Shown piece after piece: positions 54,341 to 63,057 of a DNA stretch of 64,000 nt (positions are counted from its first letter, which is position 1; each line of letters opens with the position of its first letter). The DNA is from Actimicrobium sp047621345 (GTDB taxonomy: Bacteria > Pseudomonadota > Gammaproteobacteria > Burkholderiales > Burkholderiaceae_D): the NCBI GenBank assembly GCA_047621345.1, contig JBLHLW010000014.1, positions 1 through 64,000 on the forward strand, written 5' to 3'. The notes under the pieces were generated by a model, which worked only from the letters and a program-made list of their open reading frames with translations, had not been told where the DNA came from and did not search any database. Made by a program: the position numbers and the translations under genes.

Positions 54341-54435
54341 TCACTGCTAGAGAACCTGCAGGACGGATTGCCGCTCTCGGACGCGCGCGATCCGGAAATG
54401 CTCTATGCCGGACACACCTGCAGCCACATAGCAAC

Positions 54436-54599
54436 TGGTGCGAGACCACCGCCGCGCAATGGCAGGATGGGCTCGACGTCGGCAATGGGACGCCGTACAC
54501 GGTCAGAGGCCGCTCCAAGAACAACTATTTTTTGGTGTGAAAGCGGTCAAACGTAAAGACAATGCCAGCGTTGCCAGTTATCCGGTATCGGCGCTCTAG
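54436..54599 (+). pseudogene. C-terminal relic of a peptidase-like protein
   Basis: One frame gives WCETTAAQWQDGLDVGNG and TPYTVRGRSKNNYF, then the next frame continues FFGVKAVKRKDNASVASYPV to a TAG at 54597. The pattern resembles the fibronectin-like tail of secreted M28-type metallopeptidases, but the assignment is tentative. The upstream 54341-54435 holds nothing convincing. Confidence 0.4.
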
Positions 54600-54619
54600 C
54601 CGAGAAATCAGCATTCGCA

Positions 54620-54885
54620 GACCATTTGGTGCAATGCCCTCCGGTTATTGCACCCTACGTAATTGAAGGGCATTTCCCGTTCGCGCGCGTGCTAGCGTTG
54701 ATGATTTTGGTAGGGTGAGCACGGAATTTTGTGCCCACGCGTGCGCACCAGAAATATCGGTGGCGCACGCGTGGGCACGATGAAACTGGACCCACCCTAC
54801 GGGTTGCAGTTGCACTTGTTTTTGGCGAAGCAAAAAGAAGGGACCGGCTGCCGGGCCGCGCCCGGCTTGGTCGTGGCGGAGTGAT
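54620..54885. repeat. family B, family A and partial cassette C in series
   Basis: GGTGCAATGCCCTCCGGTTATTGCACCCTACG (family B), then GGTAGGGTGAGCACGG ... CGCGTGGGCACGA ... CCCACCCTACGG (family A), then a short GTTGCAGTTGCACTTG tract and the tail of cassette C (GGCGAAGCAAAAAGAAGGGACCG) to about 54885. It shows the order in which these repeats travel together. Confidence 0.65.
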
Positions 54886-54946
54886 TAAATAATTGGCATC
54901 CGGCGACCGAAGCAGATGGAGGTATTGGCGACTTCGACCAGTGGAT

Positions 54947-55339
54947 CTACGCTGCTCTGTAAATCGCGCAGAGCTTATTGCCGTCCGGATCGCGCACATA
55001 GGCCAGATGCATTGGTCCCATTGCGCCCTCTCGCAGACCCGGCGGATCTTCCGCAGCTTGGCCGCCGTGGGCAAGTGCAGTAACGTGAAATTGCTGCACT
55101 TGCTCTGGCGAGCTACAGGCAAAGCCTATCGTGCCGCCGTTCGCAAAGGTCGCTGCTTCCCCGTTGATCGGCTCGCTGACGCAAAAGGTACTTCCTTCGT
55201 GCCGGTAAAAAAGTCGGGTTTGGCCAGTAGACGCCTTATTGCGAAACGGCTCACTTGCGCCGAATGTGCCGAGTAACGCATCGTAAAATTTTTTTGACCG
55301 CTCAATGTCGTTCGTACCAACCATGATGTGACTGAACAT
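54947..55339 (-). CDS. VOC/glyoxalase-family protein
   Basis: A 130-residue single VOC module. MFSHIMVGTNDIERSKKFYDAL opens the fold and YVRDPDGNKLCAIYRA closes it, as in many lactoylglutathione-lyase-like or bleomycin-resistance-like proteins of unknown substrate. GGAGA lies about 5 nt before the ATG; the frame is open to 55414 but without homology. Confidence 0.8.
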   Translation of the reverse strand: MFSHIMVGTNDIERSKKFYDALLGTFGASEPFRNKASTGQTRLFYRHEGSTFCVSEPINGEAATFANGGTIGFACSSPEQVQQFHVTALAHGGQAAEDPPGLREGAMGPMHLAYVRDPDGNKLCAIYRAA

Positions 55340-55467
55340 AGTGTCTCCATGTCCCGAAGAGGCTCTCCGGGCTCTGCGTCCGATAGTAATACAGATACGA
55401 CCTCTTCCCGACACCGTGGATGACCGGCCATTATTATCATGGCGCGACTGCGTGACAGCAATGTGCG

Positions 55468-56571
55468 CTAGGCAAACAGCCCCGAGGTACGCGTAAAAGT
55501 CTCGACAGAACCCAGCGCACCTTCGAGATACCCCCCTTCTTCCATCGCGACTTCACTGCCGATGAAGTGCAGTTGCATGCGATGTAACTGCGGCAGCCAT
55601 GGCGATAGATCGAGCTCGGGATGCATCGGGGACTCGCCGACATCGAGGTCACTGACAATCCATGGCTCCCGTGCCCAGTCCTTGATGTAGGACACGCTCG
55701 GCATGGCGGCCTGTGCGCCAAACACGCTGACCAGTTGGCGCAGGCAAGCGTCTTGCAGCACTGCGGCGGCATGCTGGCTGCGCACGCCGGCAGGAACTCC
55801 GATAAAACCGAATAAGGCGAAGCCGGCGTCAGCCGTCGCCGACGCGTCATGGATTTCACCCATTGGACCAACCCGGCTAAATACCTGCCCGGACAACCCC
55901 TGCTGTCGCCAGAAAGGTGTCGGATAGACCGCCACGAACTTGGCCTGCGCCGCCATCCAGGTTGGCGTTGCCGCCAGTGCAGCAGGCAGCCCCGCCGGCA
56001 AACACGTCGTCAGCCCGGCAATCTGCATTAGCTTGCGGGGTGGTGCAGCGAGCACCAGATGCTGTGCCCGAACCTGCTGCGGCAAACCTGCAGCATTTCC
56101 TGCTGTCACGCACCAGCCATCATCACCACGCGAGATGCGCGTAATCGGGCTGCCGTGTTGTAAGTGAGCGGGATCGAGACGTGCCGCAAGCGCCGTAATC
56201 AACGACTGCGTACCGCCTTCCACCCGGTACGACAGCATGCCCTGCCCGTCTGCGCTGCGCTGAACCGGCTGTTTGCTGCTTTGCTGATACAGCACATCAC
56301 CGGCAATATGCTGCGTAAAGACGGCGCATTCCAGTTCGGCGCACAAGCGTCGCATGCGCTGCTGATGTGGCCAGAACCATGTCGGCCCCAGATCGACGCC
56401 GAATCCGGCATCGTCGGCAACTGGCTGCGAAAGAATACGACCGCCAAAACGTCCCTGCGCTTCGAGCAACAGATAAGGAATGCCGGCCTGCTCCAGCTTC
56501 ACGGCGGCGACCATGCCGGCTAGCCCGCCGCCGGCAATGAGAACGTGCGTGTCTTGAATCGTCGAAGTAAT
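55468..56571 (-). CDS. FAD-dependent amine oxidase-like protein (probable ATT start)
   Basis: A flavoprotein of the monoamine oxidase superfamily, about 367 residues. The dinucleotide-binding motif is HVLIAGGGLAG-MVAAVKLEQAG with EAQGRFGGRI following; HFIGSEVAMEEGGYLEGALGS is the C-terminal FAD motif. The only ordinary start, ATG at 56514, falls inside the GxGxxG motif and cannot be right. Upstream to the in-frame TAG there is no ATG, GTG, TTG or CTG; ATT at 56571 lies 5 nt after AGGGGA. It is divergent from the NERD-helicase gene. Substrate unknown. Confidence 0.75.
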   Translation of the reverse strand: MTSTIQDTHVLIAGGGLAGMVAAVKLEQAGIPYLLLEAQGRFGGRILSQPVADDAGFGVDLGPTWFWPHQQRMRRLCAELECAVFTQHIAGDVLYQQSSKQPVQRSADGQGMLSYRVEGGTQSLITALAARLDPAHLQHGSPITRISRGDDGWCVTAGNAAGLPQQVRAQHLVLAAPPRKLMQIAGLTTCLPAGLPAALAATPTWMAAQAKFVAVYPTPFWRQQGLSGQVFSRVGPMGEIHDASATADAGFALFGFIGVPAGVRSQHAAAVLQDACLRQLVSVFGAQAAMPSVSYIKDWAREPWIVSDLDVGESPMHPELDLSPWLPQLHRMQLHFIGSEVAMEEGGYLEGALGSVETFTRTSGLFA

Positions 56572-56582
56572 GGCTGTCCCCT
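56569..56582 (-). promoter_or_regulatory. Shine-Dalgarno and ATT start of the FAD protein
   Basis: Minus strand: AGGGGA (56577-56582), CAGCC, ATT (56569-56571). Stop codon TAG overlaps the upstream side of the Shine-Dalgarno, so initiation must lie downstream of it and before codon 20. Confidence 0.55.
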
Positions 56583-56786
56583 AATCTGCACATGACAATA
56601 CGCGGACAGCCAGTCGGTCTGTTCGCGCGCGACCTCTATTTTAGCGCCGGCACATCGTTCAGATTGAGTCCAATCTGCAACGTCGGGAAAGACGTGATTC
56701 TGAAGGCGCATTGCACGCCCCGACCATTCCATCAAATCGCCTACAATCGCACCGCACCTCCGATAAATTTTTCGCACCCACCTTTC

Positions 56787-58424
56787 ATGCCGAATATCGT
56801 TCCCTCCGGCTGGCGCGAGCTGGCGACCACCGGCGCAGCCGCCCGCGAAATCGCGACGCTAAGCCGCTTTGCCGACAGCCTCGACACCGCCTATCTGATC
56901 TTCCACGGCGTGCACTGGACCAATATCGAAGACCGCTATTCGGTCTATGGCGAAATTGATTTCATTCTGGTCGCACCGAATGGCCGCGTGCTGGTGATTG
57001 AACAGAAAGCCGGCTTCCTCAGCGAAACCGATGAAGGCCTGATCAAGCGCTATCCGGGTCGCTCCGAAAAAGTCCATCTGGCGCTGATCCGCACCATCGG
57101 CACCTTGCGCAGCCGCTTCGCGCAGACCGGTGGCACGCTCGATATTGACTATCTGCTGTACTGCCCCGACTACCGTGTGCTGCAGCCGTCATTGGCCGGA
57201 CTCGATCCGGCACGTATCGTCGATGCCGACAAGGCAGACCAGCTTATCGCAGTGATCCGGCAATTGCTGCCACTGACCGACACGACCCCGCAACGCGCTG
57301 CGGTCTGCCGCTTTTTCAACGACACGTTGCGCCTGATCCCTGACGCCAGCGCGATGGTTGGTCGGGCCGGCGCGCTGGTCACGCGACTGGCCGACGGACT
57401 GGCGACCTGGGCTCGGCAAATCGAATTCACGCCATTTCGCCTGCGCGTGATCGGCACCGCCGGCAGTGGCAAGACCCAACTGGCGATGGCCGAATTCCGC
57501 GCGGCGCTGGCGGCTGGCTTGCAACCGCTGTATGTCTGCTACAACCGGCCGCTGGCCGACCACATGCGCGACCTGCTCGGTCCACATGGCCGGGTCGCCA
57601 ACTTCCACATGCTGTGCGATGCCTATGGGCGCGAAAACGGCTCTGTGCCCGACTACAGCAACCCCGGCACCTGGCAAAACATGGAAACCGTCTTCGACCA
57701 GGGAACCGTGCCACCGCATTGGCAACATGATGTGGTGATCATCGACGAGGGACAGGATTTTTCGGAAAGTTGGCGTGATGCGGTACTTCGACTGGTACGC
57801 GCCCCGGGCCGCGTGCTGTGGCTGGAAGACCCGATGCAAAACTTGTACGGTCGCGCGCCAGTGGCGCTGCCCGAATGGGTCACATTGCGCGTCAATACCA
57901 ATTACCGCAACCCGCGCGAGATCGTGGAACTGCTGGCGGCGATCACCGGTGGCAATGCGCCGGCGATTGCTGCCAGCCCGTTTGTCAGCGCCGGACTGGC
58001 GCAGTTCCGCTATGCCGACGGCGACATCGATGGCTTGCTGGAGGCGACCAAAGAAGCCATCACGCATTGCCTGGCGACGGGATTTTCACGCAACGATATC
58101 GTGCTGCTCTCATTTAAGGGGCGCGAGAAGTCCGCGTTGCTCAAGCTCGACCAACTCGGCCAGCACGCGCTGCATTCATTCACCGGCGGCTATGACCTGC
58201 TCGGCAATCCGATGTTTCGCAAGGGCGGATTGCTGGCTGAATCGGTGTATCGATTCAAGGGACAGTCGGCGCCAGCGGTGATTTTTTCCGAACTGGATTT
58301 CACCGAACTCGATGAACGCACCGTGCGCAAACTGTTCGTCGGAATGACGCGTGCCAGTTTGAAACTGGTGCTGGTGTGCAGCGATCCGGCGGCGAAAATC
58401 CTCGAACGGTTCACGCCGCAATAA
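56787..58424 (+). CDS. NERD nuclease-like domain fused to UvrD-type helicase
   Basis: A 545-residue protein. Residues ~45-90 form a NERD domain (GEIDFILVAPNGRVLVIEQKAG, with the D...E.K nuclease residues). A superfamily 1 helicase follows: Walker A GTAGSGKT at 223-230, VVIIDEGQDF Walker B, VNTNYRNP motif IV and YRFKGQSAPAVIF / KLFVGMTRA in the C-terminal third. It likely works on DNA ends or RNA in repair or defence. ATG 56787 is chosen because homology begins there; the frame is open to 56592. Confidence 0.8.
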   Translation: MPNIVPSGWRELATTGAAAREIATLSRFADSLDTAYLIFHGVHWTNIEDRYSVYGEIDFILVAPNGRVLVIEQKAGFLSETDEGLIKRYPGRSEKVHLALIRTIGTLRSRFAQTGGTLDIDYLLYCPDYRVLQPSLAGLDPARIVDADKADQLIAVIRQLLPLTDTTPQRAAVCRFFNDTLRLIPDASAMVGRAGALVTRLADGLATWARQIEFTPFRLRVIGTAGSGKTQLAMAEFRAALAAGLQPLYVCYNRPLADHMRDLLGPHGRVANFHMLCDAYGRENGSVPDYSNPGTWQNMETVFDQGTVPPHWQHDVVIIDEGQDFSESWRDAVLRLVRAPGRVLWLEDPMQNLYGRAPVALPEWVTLRVNTNYRNPREIVELLAAITGGNAPAIAASPFVSAGLAQFRYADGDIDGLLEATKEAITHCLATGFSRNDIVLLSFKGREKSALLKLDQLGQHALHSFTGGYDLLGNPMFRKGGLLAESVYRFKGQSAPAVIFSELDFTELDERTVRKLFVGMTRASLKLVLVCSDPAAKILERFTPQ

Positions 58425-58439
58425 CGCGCGTCAGACTGA

Positions 58440-58901
58440 TCAGTTCCGGTGTCCTCGATCTGAGCGATGGTCGTTGCCATGCTTGCCGCCCTTGCGGTCA
58501 TGACCGCGATGGTTTTTCCGGCCATCGTGATCACGTCCGCCGTGGCCGCGGCCATGGTGTTCGGCACGCGGACCGCCGCCGTGATGCCAGCCACCGCGAT
58601 TGAGTCTCCAGCGCTGACCATCGCGCTGCCAGCGTGGCTGCGAATACAAGTAGCCGGGACGCGAGCGCTCCCAATGACCGCCGGCCCAGATGTGGTTGCG
58701 GCCATTCCAGTTCCAGTAACCTGGTGCCCAGTCATAGCCGCGACGTGGCCCAGGCCGGACTTCATAGCGCAATGGCGGCGGCGCGTTACCGATGATGATA
58801 TTGACCCCGACCTGGGCCGAGGCAGTGCCTGGCAAGAGTGCGGCAGTGCTAAAAATCAGTGCTGCAGCGGCAAGAAGCACGCGCTTTACAGTCGTTTTCA
58901 T
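58440..58901 (-). CDS. YXWGXW-repeat secreted protein
   Basis: A 153-residue exported protein: signal peptide MKTTVKRVLLAAAALIFSTA... ending near ASAQ, then a Tyr/Trp-rich core (PGYWNWNGRNHIWAGGHW) of the YXWGXW type, and a His/Gly/Arg-rich tail (HHGGGPRAEHHGRGHGG) that could bind metal. GGAGA lies 5 nt before the ATG at 58901. It is convergent with the helicase gene, 15 nt away. Function unknown. Confidence 0.75.
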   Translation of the reverse strand: MKTTVKRVLLAAAALIFSTAALLPGTASAQVGVNIIIGNAPPPLRYEVRPGPRRGYDWAPGYWNWNGRNHIWAGGHWERSRPGYLYSQPRWQRDGQRWRLNRGGWHHGGGPRAEHHGRGHGGRDHDGRKNHRGHDRKGGKHGNDHRSDRGHRN

Positions 58902-59038
58902 GGTGGTCTCCGTCAGAGGTAATGCGACCACTATATCGCGTCAAATTCAATTGTGTGCAATTCGGTCAACTGCTTACACATCAGGCAAACCGTACCGGCT
59001 GAAGGTAAAATGTGGTTCCCTTTTTACCGGCCTCGCCC

Positions 59039-60100
59039 ATGCTTTCCACCCTGCCTGATTTGCTGCCCGATTTGCTGCCTGACTTGCTGCCTGAGAGCGC
59101 CATCGATGCCGCCACCACCAACTTGCGCGACATCCTTACTCTCGCCATCGAATACACGCCGCAGCAGGCCGCCGTGGTGGTCTCCGATGCGGGTTGTGCA
59201 CTGGCGCAGGGACTGACCACGGCGTACCGGCGCTGCCTGCCCAACGCGACCTTCATCGACTTTGATACCGTCGCGCCCGAGCAAATTCAGGCACTGTTCG
59301 CAACGCTGTCTGCCGGCGATCTGGTGGTGTTGGTGCAGTCGACCAACTTCCGGCTTGACGCCTATCGCATCCGCGTCGAACTCTTCAAGCGCGGCCTGAA
59401 AGTCATCGAGCATCCGCATCTGGCGCGTATGCCGGGCGCGCAGTCACTGCATTACATCGCTGCCCTGGCCTACGACCAGACCTATTACCGCGGCACCGGC
59501 ATGGCACTGAAAGAACGCATCGACCGCGCCAGTTCGGCCGTGCTCGACAGTGGCGGCGCGCTGCTGGTCTTCGATGGTGCGCTGGAGTCGGCCAAGATCA
59601 ACATCGGCGATTACCGCACGATGACCAATGTCGGCGGCCAGTTCCCGATCGGCGAAGTCTTTACCGAAGCGCGTGACCTCGAATCGGTCAATGGCCGGGT
59701 ACGGATTTTTGTGTTCGGCGATACCGCGTTTTCGGTCAACCAACCGGCGCAACCAATCACGCTGGTCATCGCCAAGGGCCGCGTCGTCGAAGCCATCGAT
59801 AGCACACCTGAATTCGACCAGGTGCTGGCCAATATCCGTGCCGACGAAGGTGAAGTCTGGCTGCGCGAACTCGGCTTCGGCATGAACCGCGCATTTAGCA
59901 AGGATTGCACAGTCAGTGATATCGGCACCTTCGAACGCATGTGTGGCATCCACCTGTCGTTGGGCGCCAAGCATGGCATTTATCCGAAAGCGGGATTCAA
60001 GCGTGGCGTAGTGCGGCACCACGTGGATGTCTTTGCGGTCACGCAGTCGGTACGACTGGATAACGAAGAGGTCTATCGGGACGGCGCGTGGATCGTATAA
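59039..60100 (+). CDS. M29-aminopeptidase-like metal enzyme
   Basis: A 353-residue protein of the thermophilic-aminopeptidase (M29)/NicX-like fold. VGGQFPIGEVFTEARDLESVNG and WLRELGFGMN supply the two metal-binding Glu, and MCGIHLSLGAKHGIY and VRHHVDVFAVT the His/His/Asp set. The N-terminus contains the direct repeat PDLLPDLLPDLLPE, encoded by three near-identical 12-nt units. The true substrate may be a peptide or a dihydroxypyridine. Confidence 0.6.
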   Translation: MLSTLPDLLPDLLPDLLPESAIDAATTNLRDILTLAIEYTPQQAAVVVSDAGCALAQGLTTAYRRCLPNATFIDFDTVAPEQIQALFATLSAGDLVVLVQSTNFRLDAYRIRVELFKRGLKVIEHPHLARMPGAQSLHYIAALAYDQTYYRGTGMALKERIDRASSAVLDSGGALLVFDGALESAKINIGDYRTMTNVGGQFPIGEVFTEARDLESVNGRVRIFVFGDTAFSVNQPAQPITLVIAKGRVVEAIDSTPEFDQVLANIRADEGEVWLRELGFGMNRAFSKDCTVSDIGTFERMCGIHLSLGAKHGIYPKAGFKRGVVRHHVDVFAVTQSVRLDNEEVYRDGAWIV

Positions 60101-60173
60101 GTGACGGATTGAAAATAAAAGCCGGTGAATAAGCAGGATCCGGATCGATCACCCACTTTGCGATATTGAGATA

Positions 60174-60275
60174 ATTCTTATCGACCTCATCCAGTTGGAC
60201 TTGCAGATGCCGCTGATGGACGGCATCGAAGCGACCGCGCGGATTCGTTCCCGTGAAAGCGGGGCAATACGATAA
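60174..60275 (+). pseudogene. fragment of a response-regulator receiver domain
   Basis: The frame reads LIDLIQLDLQMPLMDGIEATARIR and then SRESGAIR before a TAA. LDLQMPLMDGIEAT is the phospho-acceptor Asp region of a REC domain, as in hybrid kinases. No start or remaining domain is present. Confidence 0.6.
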
Positions 60276-60319
60276 ACTCCGCGAGACAATTTCACCCCAT
60301 CGCTCACCAAGGATTTCGC

Positions 60320-60877
60320 ATGATGAAGGCTTCGACCAGTTATTCCGCACTGAACTCCAGATGGCGCTATGGTGGACCGGCCATTTTCCTGCACTGGCTG
60401 CTGGCGTTGCTGTTGACCGGCATGGTTGCGCTGGGCTGGTACATGACGGATATCGAGGCAGAGCCAGGTAGCGAGTGGTACTTCAATCTGCACAAATCCA
60501 TCGGGCTAATCGTGGCGACTCTAATCGTGCTGCGTCTGCTGTGGCGCCTCACGCATGCACCGCAAGCGTTACCGGCCCATCTGCCGCAATGGAAAATGAA
60601 GTTTGCGCTTCTGACTCACTGGCTGCTCTACGCCTGCATGATCGTGATGCCGACGACTGGTTTTCTCGGCGCCTCGCTGAGCCAGGATGGCGTGGCTTTT
60701 TTCGGCATGCCACTGCCGGTCTGGGCCAGCCCCAACCATGACTTGTCGGAACAGTTTTTTGGCATCCATTCGATCGCTGCCTGGGTACTAGTCGCGCTGG
60801 TGACGCTGCATGCGTTGGCAGGACTCAAGCATTGGTTGATCGACAAGGACGGCGTGTTCCAGCGGATGGGGTGGTAG
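60320..60877 (+). CDS. cytochrome b561
   Basis: A 185-residue di-heme membrane protein with four helices. Heme ligands are expected among H25 (IFLHWLLA), the His in FNLHKSIGL, and the later HW and LHALAG histidines. MMKASTSYSALNSRWRYGG precedes the first helix. AGGA lies 6 nt before the first ATG. It moves electrons from the quinone pool to periplasmic acceptors such as superoxide; the partner is unknown. Confidence 0.88.
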   Translation: MMKASTSYSALNSRWRYGGPAIFLHWLLALLLTGMVALGWYMTDIEAEPGSEWYFNLHKSIGLIVATLIVLRLLWRLTHAPQALPAHLPQWKMKFALLTHWLLYACMIVMPTTGFLGASLSQDGVAFFGMPLPVWASPNHDLSEQFFGIHSIAAWVLVALVTLHALAGLKHWLIDKDGVFQRMGW

Positions 60878-61042
60878 CACACGCTCTGTTGCGTTAATTC
60901 GCCATTACTGGGTCCGCTTGTCGCGTTACAGCGGCATCATTTTTGCAGAATGACCAGTGGAGTTGTCATTGCCAGCGGTACCGGGATGTAATACGTTACC
61001 GCGCCTGTCAGGCGCATCCGACGATTGCACCCGGGAGACGCC

Positions 61043-62902
61043 ATGCCATTTTTTTTCTGCCGTATCGTACTGTGTTGTCTCCTTCTGCTGACCGGCTGCG
61101 GCGGCAGCAGCAACGGCAGCGGCGACAGTGCCCAGGCCGCACCGGTCACACTCACCAGCACCTTGCGCACCGTGGTCGGCGTACCGGCCTGTCCGGCTGC
61201 TCCTCACCCGCTACGCAACATCACTTCGGTACAGGGCAGTTCCCGGCTCAGTGCGCGCGCCGGCCAGCTGGTCACGCTGCGCGGCGTCGTCACCGGCGAC
61301 TTCCAGGAGACCCGCCAGCTACACGGCTTTTTTATCCAGCAAGTCGAACCTGATAGCAAGGCCAGCACCTCCGAAGGCATCTTTGTCTACCTGCCGTCCG
61401 GCGCGCGCCATGTTGCTCGCGGCCAGTATGTTCAAGTCAGCGGCACCATCGAGGAATACAAGAGCAGCAGTGCTGACCCGGACCGGCTGACCCGCATCAG
61501 CAGCGTCAGCACCATCTCGATCTGCGGTACCGGTCCACAAATTAGTGCGCATCTGCTGCGCCTGCCGGTCGACAGCAACAAGGACTTCGAAGCGCTAGAA
61601 AGCATGCTGGTACAACTGCCACAAACCCTTACTGTCACAGACAACTACGACCTCGGCCGCCATGGAGAAATCCTGCTCTCGGCTAACGGGCGTCTGTGGC
61701 AGCCCAACAATGATCCGGACTTGCGTGATGCCGCCACGGTCAGCGCGCTCAATGCGCGCTCGCAAATACGGCTCGATGACGGCGCCAATGCCGTTTCACC
61801 GGCACCAGTGCCTTATTTGTCGGCCCCTGACAGCAGCGGCACACGCCGCAGCGGCGACACCATCAACGGCTTGCAGGGCATCCTGACATGGAGCACCAGC
61901 GGCTGGCGCATTGTGCCGACCGAAGCGGTCGTCTTCGCGCAGGCCAACCCGCGCCCACCAGTCCCCGCAGCGGTCGGTGGGTCGCTGCGGGTGGCCAGCA
62001 TGAACGTGCTCAATTATTTCACCACGCTCAATGTGCGCGGTGCCAATACGTCTCTTGAACGCACGCGCCAGCGCGACAAACTCGTCGCGACAATCAGCGG
62101 GCTCGATGCCGACGTACTGGGATTGATGGAAATCGAAAACAATCCGGCTGCCCTTGCGGACCTGGTCAGCGCGCTCAATGCCAGGCTCGGTCGCACTACC
62201 TATGCCGCCATCGACAGCGGCATAGCTGGCAGCGATGCGATCAAGGTCGCGCTGATCTATAAGCCGGCACGCGTTGCCCCCCTTGGCAACTACGCGTTAC
62301 CGCCGACACGCGGTTTCCTGATCGATGGCGGGTTACGGCCTCCACTGGCGCAGCATTTTGTCGCGCGCGATAACAACGCCTCGTTCTGGATGGTTGTCAG
62401 CCATCTCAAAAGCAAGAGCAGCTGTCCATACGACCCTCGCAGCGTCGAACGTGATAGCGGTCAGGGTTGCTGGAATGCAGCACGTACCCGACAGGCCAGT
62501 GCGCTCGCGCAGTGGGTCGGTACGCTGGTAGCCCGCTCCGGCGATAACAATGTCCTGCTGCTGGGCGACTTCAATGCTTACCTCGAAGAAGACCCGATCC
62601 GGTCGCTGGAAACTGCCGGCTACGTCAACCTGCTGCGTGGCATGCCCCCTGCCGAACGCTATTCGTATGTGTTTGCTGGCCAGGCCGGCGCGCTCGACCA
62701 TGGCTTTGCCAGCAGCACGCTGGCGCCCCACGTCAGCGGCGTGACGATCTGGCACATCAATGCAGACGAACCTGCTGTACTCGACTACAACACCGAATCG
62801 AAACCCGATGACCGCTATGCGGCGACGCCATGGCGCGCGTCGGACCATGATCCCGTCCTGATTGGCCTGACCTTGCCGGCGCCGCAACCGCGCTCTCCGT
62901 GA
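61043..62902 (+). CDS. ExeM/NucH-type extracellular nuclease, lipoprotein
   Basis: A 619-residue exported nuclease. The N-terminus is a lipoprotein signal (CLLLLTGCGG, lipobox Cys near 17). An OB-like domain (about 70-280) precedes an endonuclease/exonuclease/phosphatase domain with SMNVLNYFTT, LMEIENNP, SHLKSKSSCPYD, LLGDFNAYLEEDP and SDHDPVLIGL. These are the Mg2+-dependent nuclease motifs of ExeM. It probably degrades extracellular DNA, for nutrition or biofilm dispersal. ATG 61043 is chosen to expose the signal peptide. Confidence 0.85.
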   Translation: MPFFFCRIVLCCLLLLTGCGGSSNGSGDSAQAAPVTLTSTLRTVVGVPACPAAPHPLRNITSVQGSSRLSARAGQLVTLRGVVTGDFQETRQLHGFFIQQVEPDSKASTSEGIFVYLPSGARHVARGQYVQVSGTIEEYKSSSADPDRLTRISSVSTISICGTGPQISAHLLRLPVDSNKDFEALESMLVQLPQTLTVTDNYDLGRHGEILLSANGRLWQPNNDPDLRDAATVSALNARSQIRLDDGANAVSPAPVPYLSAPDSSGTRRSGDTINGLQGILTWSTSGWRIVPTEAVVFAQANPRPPVPAAVGGSLRVASMNVLNYFTTLNVRGANTSLERTRQRDKLVATISGLDADVLGLMEIENNPAALADLVSALNARLGRTTYAAIDSGIAGSDAIKVALIYKPARVAPLGNYALPPTRGFLIDGGLRPPLAQHFVARDNNASFWMVVSHLKSKSSCPYDPRSVERDSGQGCWNAARTRQASALAQWVGTLVARSGDNNVLLLGDFNAYLEEDPIRSLETAGYVNLLRGMPPAERYSYVFAGQAGALDHGFASSTLAPHVSGVTIWHINADEPAVLDYNTESKPDDRYAATPWRASDHDPVLIGLTLPAPQPRSP

Positions 62903-63057
62903 TTACATACCGGGCTTAACGAGAACGCATGGAACAGTCAGTTTTTATCAGATTTATTTACTTTCCTTCTGTTAGCAACATTCGTCCAGTGTAATAATCG
63001 GCCCGTAAAAAAATTTCCCTACGTTACACGTCGGCCACCTGCATGGAGGTACTCATC

